Below are positions 1-12,054 of a stretch of DNA of 64,000 nucleotides, piece after piece. The notes under the pieces were generated by a model. The model had not been told where the DNA came from, ran no database searches, and was given only the letters and a program-made list of their open reading frames with translations. Numbering within the stretch: the stretch's first letter is position 1; each line of letters opens with the position of its first letter. The position numbers and the translations under genes are program-made. This DNA comes from Crocodylus rhombifer (taxonomy: Eukaryota > Chordata > Crocodylia > Crocodylidae), in the NCBI GenBank assembly GCA_038503035.1, contig JAVSML010024314.1, positions 310,001-374,000 of the forward strand, written 5' to 3'.

Positions 1-1574
1 AAAATATTGTGTTTACTTAACTCTTGTAAACTGATCTCCTTTGTCTTTGTGAACTTGCTGGGCAGTTAAGGACCTGCATTCCTTTTACAGTTAATAAAAT
101 TTCATATTTTTCTCTGTATTCATAACTTTAATTACACTCAGACTTGGTTAGTCTACATCAAACTGTTTAAACTCATATTTTTTAGCAACCTTTTGGTTAA
201 GAACACATAGAAAGTTCATGTGTTAAGACTTTCTGTTCTAATAAGATACCTCAAATCTACTTACATTTTTTCTACCCCCAGCTCTACAGATAACGTAAGC
301 ATGAATTGGCTTGGTGTCTGATTGTACCCAGGATGCAAGCTTTAACTCATGTCAGAGGCTTTAGTCTTTATAAGAAGTGCAAATCCATTTCCATCCTCAT
401 TTTTTAAGCAAAAGCCCATCTGATCTAAGTGGCAGTTCCATGTTCAAACCTTAGGGAGAAAATTCTGATAATCCCTCAAGTCCTTTCCTGAATTTTTATC
501 CATCTCTCTCAGAAGGTACATGAATTTCCATTGTTACTGGCAGGTGGGCAAGGACAAATTTGTATTCCATATGGCCACTTAGGTGGCCCTTTTGATACAT
601 ATGCATTGTGTTTCCCAAGGCACTGAGGATTTAAAAGAAAGCTAGTGTAGTGCAGTCGAGGTACATCAAAAATCCCCAAATTCCAGAATTTATGAAGAAA
701 TATTTTTAAGCTTGCGGTCTGAATCTTTGTAAGGGATCCAGTTGCTAGGACAATATTCATATCTCCTCAAGCTTCCCCCCAGGTAGCCTGAATTTAGAAG
801 TGGAATCTGTATTCAGCCTTAAAATATGATAAATCCAGTGGTGCAAGTTTTTGCTAATTAATTTAACAATGCATGCTTGGCACTTAATTTGTTATGTATG
901 GATTTTCAAGCTCCGATGACTGTCTCCCTCTCTCCTGCAGTGGTATGTTAAATCATGTGCAAGACTTGAATTTTAACCAAAAATGAGTTGTGAAAGGACA
1001 TAGCTTACTGTAACTTCAGCCTTGTCCTCAAAATGATTAATGACTATAGGAGTTAAATGTAAATGGTCAAACCCAGCAGTTTCAAAACAAGGGGCATATG
1101 ATAACTAAAACTTCCTGAGAAGTGAATAGCTCTTCATGCTTCTTTAAATTCTGCTGGGTGTCTCTTGAACGGATAAGTGTTTCATATTTAAACAGTGTTT
1201 TTATATTACATTTTAAAACACAATTTAAATCAGTTACATAAAAATTTACCTGTCTGCAGTGGGTTTGGAAGATGTATGAGAGATTTAAATCTTAGTTAAG
1301 CCCCTGAATTTTATCCAGGCAGACATTACATTTGTAGATCAGAGCTTTTGTATAACTATATATCGGCACTGTAGAAACTCAGTCTTCCCTATTCAGTCAT
1401 GTGGCCATGCAAAGGTATGGTTGAGTTACTACCAAAATATTGGGATAGAAATAGAGGGGGGGGAAGTGCAAGAGTGATGTGTGTACTTGTGTAATTTATT
1501 TATCCAGGATACCTCACCTATAAATGCAGCATCTGTTTTTCATTAGGGTTCTGCTTTTTACCTTGTTTTATGAT
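1..1574. other. No recognised feature (unique AT-rich DNA)
   Basis: AT-rich non-coding sequence with stops in all frames. I see no repeat signature, RNA gene, CpG-rich promoter or plausible exon. A short G run lies near 1456-1464. Confidence 0.6.
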
Positions 1575-1643
1575 GGGACTAATTGAAGCACCAGGAGGTC
1601 AAGTGCTTTGCCCAGGGTCTCTCAGAAATTTGGTGGCTCTGAC
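1575..1643 (-). repeat. MIR-like SINE fragment
   Basis: On the reverse strand this matches the conserved core of the MIR family. The forward text contains GTCAAGTGCTTTGCCCAGGG, the reverse complement of the MIR stretch that normally reads as a run of CCTTGGGCAAGTCACTT. MIR is a tRNA-derived SINE shared by amniotes. This copy is short and old; it has no coding function. Confidence 0.5.
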
Positions 1644-3643
1644 TATGTTTAGGGTAGATCTTACTAGCAGATAGCACAGCCTCCCTGAACTGCACAATTA
1701 AAAGCCATGTAAATAACTGCATACACTGTACACAGCATGATGACTTGTGGTTTTCTGAGATTCTACTTTCAAAATATATAAATGCAGTATAAAGGGAAAG
1801 GTGCAGTTCAAGGAAGGAATTTAGGGAACCACTGTTTTTCAAGGAAGAATAAAAGTCTTATGAACTGTATTCATGTCCTTATTTTGAATCAACAGCCCTT
1901 CTGTTCCAGAAAGCCTTTAACATGTAGTGTCTTGCAATAATTATTCACAGTATCCTGTTTAAGAGTAAGTATTATCCACTTGCAGTACCTTCCTTCTATT
2001 TTTTGGTAAGATAATATAAGGCAAAGGCCAAGAGTCAACGTCAGGCTCTGTCCAAAGCATTTTTTAAACAGCTCTGTTAGTTGATATTTTTTGAAGTGGC
2101 AGAAAGGAAGCACCAGGGCAGTGTCCTTCCTGACTCTACATAGCTTCCTGTATGCTTCCCTGCTGGCATGTTAGTCAGAAGTCCTGTTACAATTCATGCT
2201 CAGCCTCCCACGCCATCATCGTCTGCTTGGCTTTGATTTTCTGAACTTGTACTATTGGTCGGCTAGTCTGTTCTGTTTTCTGACTAAGCGATGAGTGTAC
2301 AGGTGGCAGAGGAAAGAGCCAACAGTGCACCAGAAACATCACGGTGATTCAGAAAGTGAGAATTGTTTTGCTCTGAATACTACACTTGCCTTATAAAGTT
2401 GTAGTAGACATGACTGCATAACACAACTAGATTAGAGAGTCTGTGAAGGCTCTTAGATAAACCAACTGTGGTTAAAAAATCCAGAGTCAACTGTTTGCTG
2501 ACTAAACTGTTTTCACACACATGCATGCATATCTCATATCCTTAGGAATGGACTGTGTCCAGATTCCTTTTAACCTGTTTTATGGTTTGGCTCTTTGGGC
2601 CAGGTAGGTTTTCATTGGCATGAATGGCAATCCAGTTACCTGCTTTAAATTAGAATCAGTCAAGCTATTCTGGATATATCACTGTAGAACAACTCTTTGT
2701 GGTGAGAGTGATGCTTGGTGCTATGATTTCTTGCAAACAACAAAGAGAGGCTGCTGACAAAGGGGAGGGAAGCCACCCCAAGACAAAGATAGAACATAAC
2801 AAGGAGAGGGTATTAGGAGTCTATAGAAGCACTGGATAACTAGATTAAACTTTGACTAAATATTTAGTCCTTAAAACAAGTAGGGCCTTATTCTTTGTTG
2901 GAGGTTCACTGTGCACATTATTTACCAAAACTCTTAAAAGTATACAGCTTTTTTTCCTACAGAGTTCAGCATTATTAAAAATAGTATTATGTCTATCATG
3001 GAGTTTAACCAATTGCTGGTGAATGCTAGTGTTATCTTACAGAGCTGATTGTATTAAACAGAGTCCCACATGACGAGCCCCAGTTTTTAAGCATAAATTC
3101 AAGATGTAAATAGAAGTTCTGTATTCATAACAGAGCCTCCTTTCTAAATAGATCATAGCCGTTCTGACTCTATTTATCATAGCACTTAGTGACCACCTAT
3201 TTAGAGAGTGGCCACTCAGGGCTAGGAATGAATTCAATTCATTTGAACAACTCTGGCTTTTCCTTGAGGGGAAAACAGAGTGCCAAGCAAGCTCCACTTG
3301 CTGCTGACAAGGGGGCCTGCAACACTCTACAACACTAGTGAGGGTTTCAGGGAAAATACAGGGCCAGGGACTGGATACTGATGCAAGAAAAGTGAAATCC
3401 TTATCAGGACAGAAGGAATAGCTGATCTTGGTTCAGCTAAGAGCAGAGAAATGATGTGTGGCTCTTTTGCTACAGCTTAGAATAGATTGGAAAAATCCCT
3501 TATGTAGACTCTTTGGTTCATAAGAGAACAGCACTTTCTGTACCCTGTCTCCATCATATCTTCTTCTCGTGTCTCGACACCACGTTGGACTATTTTGTTA
3601 CCCATGCTTGTGCTTGCTTATTGTACTTTGCAAGGCCTTTCAT
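1644..3643. other. No recognised feature (unique AT-rich DNA)
   Basis: Two kilobases of AT-rich non-coding sequence. Open frames are short and show no family resemblance. No repeat ends or tRNA boxes were seen. Confidence 0.55.
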
Positions 3644-4090
3644 CATGGGTGACTGGTGTCATCTTAGTTGGGGGGGGGCACATGCCCCCCCCCAGTGGCC
3701 ACTCTCACTGAGGGGGGTGGGAGAGTCCCCCTGTGGCCAATCTCACTGACTGGGGGGGGTTCCAAAGCCAATCTCGCCACCCAGGAAATGGCTGGGGTGC
3801 TCCTGGAAGTGGCTGCGGCACTCCCAGAAATGGCCACAGTGCTTCATCTGGTTGGCGCTTGCAGGTGGGACACCAGTGCTCCCATCTGCTCCCCCTGTCC
3901 GTCACCTAAGCAGGGAGTGTGGCTTGTCAGGGGGTGCACTAGCACTCTCAGGGGGTGCATGTGCATCCCCATGCACCTCCTATGCGTTGACACTGCCTTT
4001 CATTGTACATGTGCCTTCAAGCAGCGGCCACTGCAGCAGGTGTTGCATAGTCTGAGGCAGTGTGCCACAGTCACAGGTAGTTGAACCAAT
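3644..4090 (+). mobile_element. GC-rich hAT-like non-autonomous repeat
   Basis: A sharply GC-rich island in AT-rich DNA. It opens with a G9C-ACAT-GC9 hairpin at 3670-3693, which recurs in shorter form at 37582-37597. After that come about three diverged copies of a unit containing GGCCAATCTCACTGA (3697-3775), then three copies of a 24-bp unit resembling GAAATGGCTGGGGTGCTCC (3785-3845). The sequence before the hairpin loosely resembles hAT ends of the 37.55 and 11.31 kb elements. The open frames here (3668-4084 plus, 3705-3905 minus) are by-products of GC richness. Boundaries are approximate. Confidence 0.4.
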
Positions 4091-6987
4091 GGTTTAGCTC
4101 CACTTCTTCATTAGTTCCTTGGGGCGTTCAGCTCTGGTAGGTAGGCAGTCGAAACATTACCACTTTTCTCCATCACTGAAGATTGTGAAGCAACTTCCCT
4201 TGCTATTTAAAGAGCAACCAACTTTTGCGCACTTATTCCTAACTTTGTTGTCATTGAGCAGCCTGTAATTGTAGTTAACCCACACAGTGTAGTTAGCTTT
4301 CCTGTGGGGGGGAATCCATCAATTGATTAGTCTTTTTCAGTGGAGTATTTTAAGCAAAATTTTACTGTTCTCAGTTATAGTATCTTATCCTTTCTTAGTC
4401 TTAATACAGCCCTGGGTAGTTTGCCTGTCTTCTCTTTGCTACCAGTAGTGGTTTATTATATGTTTAGCCTACTCCTGATTCAGCCAAAAGGTTGAACAGC
4501 AGTACATTACACAACATGCTTCCAAGTAACTTTAATTAGGACTTGATAAACAGCAGTTATTGATGGCCAGTTAAATAGGTTTCTTTTCATTGAGCCATCT
4601 CAAAAACTAAAATATTCTCTAGTATCTCACCGGGCTTGTGCACTCAGCAGCTATTTTAAGAGAATTTATATTAGTCCATGGAATGAAAGGTGTGCCAATA
4701 AAGCAATAATAAATCTTAATTTTACTGGGACAATTCCAGTCTTTCAGATCATGTCTTGGAAACATATCGGGACATCCGAAATGTTTTGCCTCCTTATTTC
4801 ACCAATCAAAACATTTGTTTTGCAAAATATTTAGTACACTGAGCTATATGGAAGAGAACACATTATAATAAATGTACTTCTGGCTGTGGTGGGCCAATTA
4901 TGTGATATGTTAAAATGTACTCAGGCTGTTTGCTTGGTGTGACTAGAACTTAGTTATTTTTCCACCTTTCATTTGAGGTTGGGATATTTCCCTGCTACTC
5001 TACCACTTCTACTTTCCTACCTGTATAAATCTGGGGCAAATTTTGAACATTTCTCACCACCGCTAACTGTGGTTCATTTCTATGAGAAGCTTTAGTAGAC
5101 CACCAGCTGCCATCACTGTTGTGAGCACCAGGCTGATTTAAAATGTTCTGAATAGTGCTATATGTCATAGCATTTAGCTGGCAGCCTATCTATAACATTG
5201 CTTGAAAAGTTGGTAGCAGCAGTGGACCTGACCTGATGCTAGAAGTGGTGAGAAAATATTGGTAAAAAAAAATCCTAGTTAATAGTTTCCTTGGATTATG
5301 GGGTCATAGTCTTTGCATACCACATTCTTACAGTTTTTAGGAACACAGAAATGACTGCACTCTTGGTTTATCCTCCTCTAAGCCTGGGAGGATACTTTTT
5401 GTAACCTATGGGACACAGTATTATGATCTGTTTCTGCAGTAATACGAGTGATAATTTGCTTTAAAAATAAATTAACAAAAAGTACTGCTTGTCATACTTG
5501 AATATCAGAATAATGAATCACAAATCTTTCTTGGTGGGCTGTTTCTGCAGAAGTGTTGCATTCCCTATGCAATAGAAAGAATATGACCACAAAATACCTT
5601 TTCTGCTTCATGTAAGGTGACACTTTACTTATGTGTGCAACACTCAGAAAGAGTGAAATCAACCAAAAAAGTAAAGTTTTTGTTTTTTAAAGAGTCTGTA
5701 GGGCACAGATAATTTATGCAGCATCATCAGGTTACATAGGAGGTATTTTTTTAGTGCAACTCAATTTCTTGAATACTGAAAGAAAATCCTTCTTTTCACA
5801 GCACCCCTTTTATCCCACAGCATGTAAGCTGCTTCTAGAAATTCTCCTTGAAATGGTTACTTACATGGTTACTTACATGGAAAAGAGAGAGAGAGAGAGA
5901 GAGAGATTTTCTATGAGTTTTGTGCTTGCTTGTGCTGATTTCACAAATGGTCCTTATCATTTGGTCTTTGCAAGACCAGATAACACAGATAACAGATTTT
6001 CTTTTGATCAGACAATAGCAGGACTTCATTTAAAACAAAAGATCATGTGGTGATATTCTCCATATGAGTATGAATGTTATTTCCATTACATTAATATTCT
6101 AAACTAAATATGCCTTTCTCTTTGGTAAGGCAAGTCAGGGATCTACAGGCTTAAAGGGAAGATTCTCACTTGGGGGTAAACTTGAAGAGAAGGAAGATAT
6201 ATGCAAAATAGAAAGATGTTTTGCCACAATCTACTTTCTGAATTCTTCTTACTTAAATTATTTCTTCTTCAATTAGTGCTTATTCCTTCAGAGTCCAGCT
6301 TAGTGAAGTCATAAGTCTGGGTTTATGACATTGCAGGCTGTTGCCAGCATGGAAACGATTGTGATATCACAAATCCACTAGGGATGGGCAAACCACTTAC
6401 GTAAAAATAGCAAATAACATGAACCTTGGCTCAAAATTTTGAACTTTTCTTTTTTAAATGCTAAGATGAGTTCAGATAATTACCTCCCTGAAATCAAACT
6501 TGTGGACTTTCAAGTCTTGGCTCTCTCTGCTGATCCAACTGTTGTCCTTAAATCTGACATTTTTTCAATGCCCCTATGGGGTTAGAGGGAGTCAGAGCAT
6601 TCTGGGGTAACTTTGGCTCAAGGAAGGTCTGTGACTTGAGTACATAAACTAAGGAAATCCTGAAGAAAATGTGCCAACACTTGAGAGCTCCCAAGAGGAT
6701 ATATCTTGGCCAAGGATCCAGAGTAAAATGACATTTTTGTAGTGGGAACAGAACTGATCTGGTTGCATTAGGAAGGAGAATGACTATTGAGAGGCAGGCT
6801 TACAAAACTTTATATAAGCATTGGAGCTTTATGAAGGACCTCTATAAAGTGCCAGGACAAAATGTTAGCACATGGGAATGGCAAGGAACAAGGATTCTGT
6901 CCTTTGCACACTTTGTGCCAGGGTAAAGGAAGACCACATTTTTGTTCTTCAATTTGCGTAAAAAATGCTCCTTTGCTTTGTCTCTTT
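4091..6987. other. Mostly unique AT-rich DNA
   Basis: No gene, SINE or transposon is recognised. Holds one (AG)n microsatellite at 5884-5906, listed separately. The 99-codon plus-strand frame at 5754-6053 runs through that microsatellite and does not look like protein. Confidence 0.55.
5884..5906. repeat. (AG)n microsatellite
   Basis: An uninterrupted run of AG dinucleotides. It is preceded at 5853-5880 by tandem copies of a short TTACATGG-containing unit, so the locus is a compound simple repeat. Confidence 0.95.
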
Positions 6988-7563
6988 GGATGTGTCCAGA
7001 TCTGCAGGCACGTGTGGTTTGTGGTGGCACAAACCAAATGCATTGCACATTAAATCATGCATAGCACTGCCAGTTTGCAGTGCGGGGCCAAAATTTGCTA
7101 CTGGGATTTCCCAGTAACAGCACCCCCCCAGGAAAAAAGAGGTGTAAAGCACATGAAAATAGCATGCACTAGGGCTAGGACAAATGTGGAGGTGGGGGAG
7201 CAGGCAACTCTGGGTTGCCTGATCCCCTGTCTCCACTTGCCTCAGAGTGGGTGCTCCACAGCAGAGTCCCCATGCTGAGACACGCAGAGACAGGGGAGCA
7301 CCAGGCCAGAGCTGCCTGCTCCGCTGTATTGAGGTGCACTGTGCCCCAGTGTAGGGGCTCCACAGTGCACAGAGATGGGGAAGCAGGCAGACCTGGGCTG
7401 TTTGCTCCACCATCTCCATGTGCTGCTCCCCATCTGCCTGCCTCCCAGGAGTTGGGAGGAGCTGGGCATGACTGGCAACAAAGGGCATGTGCAGGGGCAT
7501 GCACTGTGGCACAAAGCAGTGGCACAAATTTGTGCTATTTCCTTTGCTCGTCTGGACACAGCA
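6988..7563. mobile_element. Non-autonomous DNA transposon (MITE-like) with GTGTCCAGA ends
   Basis: The left end reads GGATGTGTCCAGATC and the right end, reverse complemented, reads GCTGTGTCCAGACGAGC, giving imperfect terminal inverted repeats. The interior is GC-rich, with subterminal GGCACAAA motifs on both sides (7023-7035 and 7520-7530). The ends resemble those of the short element at 59429. The several long open frames on both strands (for example 6949-7626 minus, 225 codons) are produced by base composition and match no transposase. No clear target duplication was found. Confidence 0.55.
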
Positions 7564-7827
7564 CTTGAGGGAAAATTGCCCCATAGAGGGCAGTGATGAA
7601 TAGCAAACATGGTGCAACCTAACCACTTGTGAGTGGCTTGCCCATACTTCACAGCAATGAACTCACAGGGGATGGGCCTCACTGTGCTGAAGGGTAATGC
7701 TGCTCATTATACCCTCAAAAGCTTGAGAACTGCTTTGGGACGTTCATCTATCCCCAGATTAGGACTGTGTCTGACAGTCAGATGTAGCTCCTAATCACTA
7801 AACCCTCAGATAAAGATTAGATAAGAG

Positions 7828-8302
7828 CAGGTGTGGGCAAATACAGTTCATAGGCTAGATGTGGCCCACCCAGTGAATGGATCCAGTGGGCGGGCAGTTG
7901 CTCCAGCTCTGGCAGCCACATGATGCCAGATGACTGGGGCTGCTTCCGGTGTGCTGGGCACTCTCTCTGTCTCTCTGTTTCTGGGCCAGAGCTGACACCG
8001 ACGCAGAAGTGGAAGCATGAATCCACCTGCAGCTGTAGCATACTTCCCTCCTCTGCCCCGAGAGTCCAGACCCAGCGCTTGTCAAGCGCATCCACAACTG
8101 ACCGAACATGGCTGGCAGCTGCTGGGGCAGGGCACTGGGCATCAGGGGTGGGGTGCTCTGCAGCTCCAGATGGTTCAGGTGTCCCGCTGGTTGCAGCCCT
8201 GAGAGGGAGGGAGTGGGGTAGACAGAGAGAGAGAGGTGTGGCCCTCAACAAGTCACCAAAACTCATTGAGTGGTCCACCAGCCCAAATAATTGTCCACCC
8301 CG
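7828..8302. mobile_element. hAT-like MITE with 8-bp target duplication
   Basis: A 475-bp element flanked by perfect 8-bp direct repeats GATAAGAG (7820-7827 and 8303-8310). The left end is CAGGTGTGGGCAAATA; the right end reverse complements to CGGGGTGGACAATTATTT. An 8-bp duplication and CAG/CGG-GGTGG ends are the mark of hAT-superfamily non-autonomous elements. Overlapping open frames on both strands (147 and 218 codons) have no transposase motifs. Confidence 0.85.
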
Positions 8303-8310
8303 GATAAGAG

Positions 8311-9354
8311 GAATAAATAGACTTGAAAAGGAAAATAGCTTGTTTTCAATAGAATTAGCTTGAATAATTAGCAAATCCCATGGAGAACAACAAGAGAAGT
8401 GAATGATTGTGTAGTTTAGTGAAAAGTGAATGGTAATGTAGTTTAGTTTTTGTAGATTAGATAAACCAGACAACTTTCCAGAGCATGGAAGTTCCTCTTT
8501 AAGCCATGTACATGCTGCAGAGCAGGCGTGTGGGAAAGGTTACACTGAATTTGCCCTCACATAAGAATCATTTTAGAGCAAATAACAGTCTCAACATGAG
8601 AAAATGATTTCAAGGCATGAGACGCTGAAACACTGTTCAAGGACTTGTCAGATCCATTTTCTGCATTTCTTTCTTCATATATTTAGCTTAGGTAATATTT
8701 ACGGGTTTAGGAATTCAGTTTATTGGCTGGGGTGTTCACTTTAATCAAACTATCACATGCTGTATGTGCCTTGCTGTGGTCTGTATTGCATGTAAGGCAG
8801 TTACATGTATTACCAGGCAGTTTTCTCCCTGCATGAAATATATTGGGCTCTAGAAACTGTGCTTACTCAGTATTATGCCAACTGGAAAAAGAATCTGTTC
8901 TCTATAAAAATACTATTCATAATATCTCAGTCACTTGTTTAAACTATGGGTAGAAGAAGCACTGAATGAGTCAATGATGAGCACTTGTAAGAGGCCTTTT
9001 CTGACTAATAAAGGGTTCAGTTGTCTCTGACAGGCATAGCTGCTCCATTTTCTGGGGAGTGGATATAATTCTTTTAAATCTCCCTTAGGGCTCTGTAGGA
9101 TTCTGCCCACTGCACCTTGCTGAAATATATTACAATTATTGTCCACTGTGCATCAGTTTGACTCTATTGAGAAAAGGCAGGATTATTGCAGGCTTACTTC
9201 CCATCTCTTTTGCCATCATTTTCATGTTCAGGGTCATTCAGATCCCTCCATCCAGGGAATTTTAGGACTGCAGTTGTGCCTGAATTATGAAAAAGCAGGG
9301 GGCAAAGCTCTCCCCAACCTCAGGGATCAGCCTGGGTGAAAGGATCATGTGATA
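8311..9354. other. No recognised feature
   Basis: AT-rich non-coding DNA with no repeat ends, RNA gene or exon signal that I can support. Confidence 0.5.
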
Positions 9355-9578
9355 CAGGGCATATCTACATGAGATGCTACTGCTCAATGGTTACTGCACA
9401 TATATTTAGTGCTTGTTTAGTACTTAATCAAGTTTAGTACTAAAATAATGTGCAGTAACTGGAGTTACTGCTCAGTCTTTTAAGTGACTCTACTGCACTG
9501 TAGCCTTATAATACTGTGCATGCTACTGCACAGCATTATTTAGCTGCTGTGCAGTTGGCATCTTGTGCAAATGTGCCC
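9355..9578. mobile_element. MITE of the ACTGCACAG-rich family, copy 1
   Basis: Starts CAGGGCATATCTACATGAG; the right end reverse complements to GGGCACATTTGCACAAG. The two differ mainly by transitions, so these are aged terminal inverted repeats. The interior repeats short TACTGCACAGTA-type words on both strands and contains no open frame. Related copies lie at 20727 and 21943. Confidence 0.7.
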
Positions 9579-10399
9579 ACAATTTTTAAAGAGTTTGGGG
9601 CACCAGCTGTCCTGAAGAAGGTGCAGTGAGTGCATACTTCCTTTATGTGGTTCCTGAGTTCATAGTCTGCAGGGAGCCTTCCTGTTAAATTCGTGTGTCT
9701 AGACAACATGCTACTTAGACTCTTTGAAGACTGATAAAAGGAATTAATTTCTGGTTTCCAAAATGAAGGCCTTGTCCACCATTTTGTCTGTTTCTCCTTT
9801 TTCCTTTTATGTTAATGTCAGCTTCTGGGGATCACAAATCAACTGCAGGGCTAGGAAGCATAGCACAAGCTTGTTGAACATCCTAACTACAGCTGGAAAT
9901 GTCCTTTTAGGTTAATTCAACCTAACTAAGGATGAAGAGTTGAAGGTTCTAGTTGCAAAAGTCAAAGAAAAAAATGTGGCCCCTGTTGTTTGGTTGGTAG
10001 GTGAGACAGATAGATTGACTGGAATTCAAGACTGAATCCTACCTCACTTTCCCTGAAACTGTTCTTTATAATTGTTAAAGTATCTGTTCCGTAAATTAAC
10101 TCTTATGTGTATTCTGCTCACAACATTATGTTCTGGCCTGGTCTTCTTTATTATCATTACGTGTGTAACAGATGTTCCACTTGGGGTCCAGTTCTACCAC
10201 AGCACAAATGTATTGTGCTACAAAGATGCATCAGAGGATATTTACACTATACATTAAGAGGAAGGAACAGAGCACGGTGTATTAGGCAACTGCTATATGT
10301 ACATCATGCATTGTTTAATACAGCAGCATGGGAAGGATATTAAAGGCAGTGTGCACTGAGTTGATAAACTTGATTCAGCATTGCACAGAAAAGATGTAG
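9579..10399. other. No recognised feature
   Basis: Non-coding AT-rich DNA. Two overlapping short frames at 10072-10343 have no recognisable domain. Confidence 0.5.
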
Positions 10400-10535
10400 A
10401 GAGGTATTTAGCCATACTAGCCTAAAGTCAGGTCAGGCAGAAGGCAGGGCAGGGTGTCACCAAAAGACTAGTTAATTCAGAAAGGCATAAGCTTTCATAG
10501 GTGATAGCTTTCTTTTCAGATGCACTGTTGAAAGC
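10400..10535. repeat. Interspersed repeat arm, same family as 56018-56205
   Basis: Contains the order TACTAGCCTAAAGTCAG, GGCAGAAGGCAGGGCAGGGT, GACTAGTTAATTCAGAAAGG, TAAGCTTTCATAGGTGA. The same order of diverged words occurs at 56028-56120. Only one arm is present here. I do not assign a database name. Confidence 0.5.
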
Positions 10536-11099
10536 ATAAATATGGTGCTGTACTGCTTGTGCATACACTTTGCAAACCCCGCTCCAAAATTACACAAAAT
10601 AATTTCTCCTCTTTAAGACTAGAGGAATTTCTAATCTCTTGCCATCTGCCTAGGATTCAAACAGATTCTGTAGGTGCCTAAGTAGGACTTAGATGTAGTG
10701 TAGAAGCTTAACGTCCAAGAGGCCATTGACACTGATCCTGTACCAGCAGCAAATTTAATAGGTTCCTGAGGCATTTTCGTTTTGGACAGCAGACATCCTT
10801 AGGTATCCACACTAGGACCTCATGCTCCAAAGTGATTCAGATGACATGCCCAGGTTCACCTTGGCATTTATGGCACTTTCCTGGGAGAGGAATAGTCTGA
10901 GTTCCGATCCCTGCTGCTATGGTTGTTTATGTATTTTTCATTTAAACAGGCTAAACAACAGAAATAACCTTGGCAGCAGGGACTGGGGCAGAGAGGCATG
11001 CTGTTTGTTTCTTGTTCTCCTTCTGACCCCATAAATCTTGTATCGTTGGCTGCTCAGTGGCCCAGCTTCAACAACAGGCAAGGTGGAGAATATATTTTA
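10536..11099. other. No recognised feature
   Basis: Non-coding; no repeat family recognised by eye. Confidence 0.45.
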
Positions 11100-11180
11100 T
11101 AGTCTGCGGGCTGGGAAACTCTCCTAGGAAGTGGGAGTTGTGGGTTTAAATCCTCTCAGGCTGAGTTGCACTAAGTAGGG
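11100..11180 (+). repeat. tRNA-derived SINE head (MIR-type)
   Basis: Reads like the tRNA-related head of an amniote SINE: an A-box-like stretch at TAGTCTGCGGGCTGG, a spacer with ACTCTCCTAGGAAGTGGGAG, and a B-box-like GGGTTTAAATCC near 11142-11153. It cannot form a full cloverleaf, so it is not a functional tRNA. A minus-strand relative is at 41996-42060. Confidence 0.6.
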
Positions 11181-11309
11181 GATCATAAGCTATAAGCTGG
11201 TCAAACTGAATCGCCTTCCTGAACAAGGGACCTAATACTTGGCTATTGAAATGCCTAAGTAGTAGTGCCTAAGGAATCAAGGGTATTTGCTTTGTAGGGA
11301 GCTCAAATC

Positions 11310-12046
11310 CAGTAGCATAACTTGGGGTGGGGTGGGCAGGTGGTGTCAAGTGGGACACTAGGCCTGGGCACTGACTTAGAGGGGGCACCAGACTATCCAC
11401 CTTGGGTATCTTTGCTATGGCAGGCACAGCCCTGCACTGCCCAGACATAGAAGTCGGACAGCTCAGTGGTGGGAGGAGTCAAGTGGAATGGTATCCTGCC
11501 AGATTTGCCATGGGAGGTGCAGCTCCATGTTCAGTAGTGTATTTGGGGCAAGGAGAAGCAAACAGGATATGAGGGGCAGCCTGTAGGGAGCCCATGTCAT
11601 AGGACTGCTGCAGCTAAGGGGCAGGCTTACTTCATATTGACAGCAGCCTTGTGGCATGGGATCCCAGGGTCTGCCCGTGGCACCCTATTTTCTCCCCCTC
11701 ACCTCCTAGACATGGGCATGGTAAAAATCTTGGGGTGGGGGTGATACTCCATTCAACTCCTCTTCCCCATACACTACTGGGCGTAGGGCTGCCTAGCTTC
11801 TATGAATGGGAGGTATAGGCTGCACCTGCTACAGCAAAGACTTGGGATGGGGGTGGGGGCATTCTGACACCCCCTGCTGCACTCAGTGCTCAGCAGGCCT
11901 GTTCCTCAGCTGCGGTAGTATGAGCCTGTGGAGTAGCTGCTGCCAGAGTGTGGAGAGAGCTGGGGCAGGCCAGACTCTTTCCCCTACCCCACTCTCCAGT
12001 GGTTGGCACTCTGCCCAGGGCGCCACAAGAGCTTGCTATGCCTGTG
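11310..12046. mobile_element. hAT-like non-autonomous element
   Basis: The left end is CAGTAGCATAACTTGGGG; the right end reverse complements to CACAGGCATAGCAAGC. Flanks CTCAAATC (11302-11309) and TTCAAATA (12047-12054) agree at 6 of 8 positions, consistent with an aged 8-bp duplication. The interior is GC-rich with runs of GGGGTGGGG near both ends and no transposase-like frame. Confidence 0.55.
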
Positions 12047-12054
12047 TTCAAATA

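Noticed and set aside
5754..6053. 99-codon plus-strand frame
   Set aside because: Runs through an (AG)n microsatellite giving an alternating Arg-Glu stretch; no other support.
6949..7626. 225-codon minus-strand frame with overlapping frames on the other strand
   Set aside because: Lies in a GC-rich transposon with open frames on both strands; Cys/Pro/His-rich product with no domain.
7817..8473. 218-codon minus-strand frame
   Set aside because: Crosses both borders of a hAT MITE with clear target duplications, so it cannot be an ancestral gene.
11100..11180. Possible tRNA gene
   Set aside because: A- and B-box-like words are present but no acceptor stem or anticodon loop can be drawn; it matches a SINE head instead.
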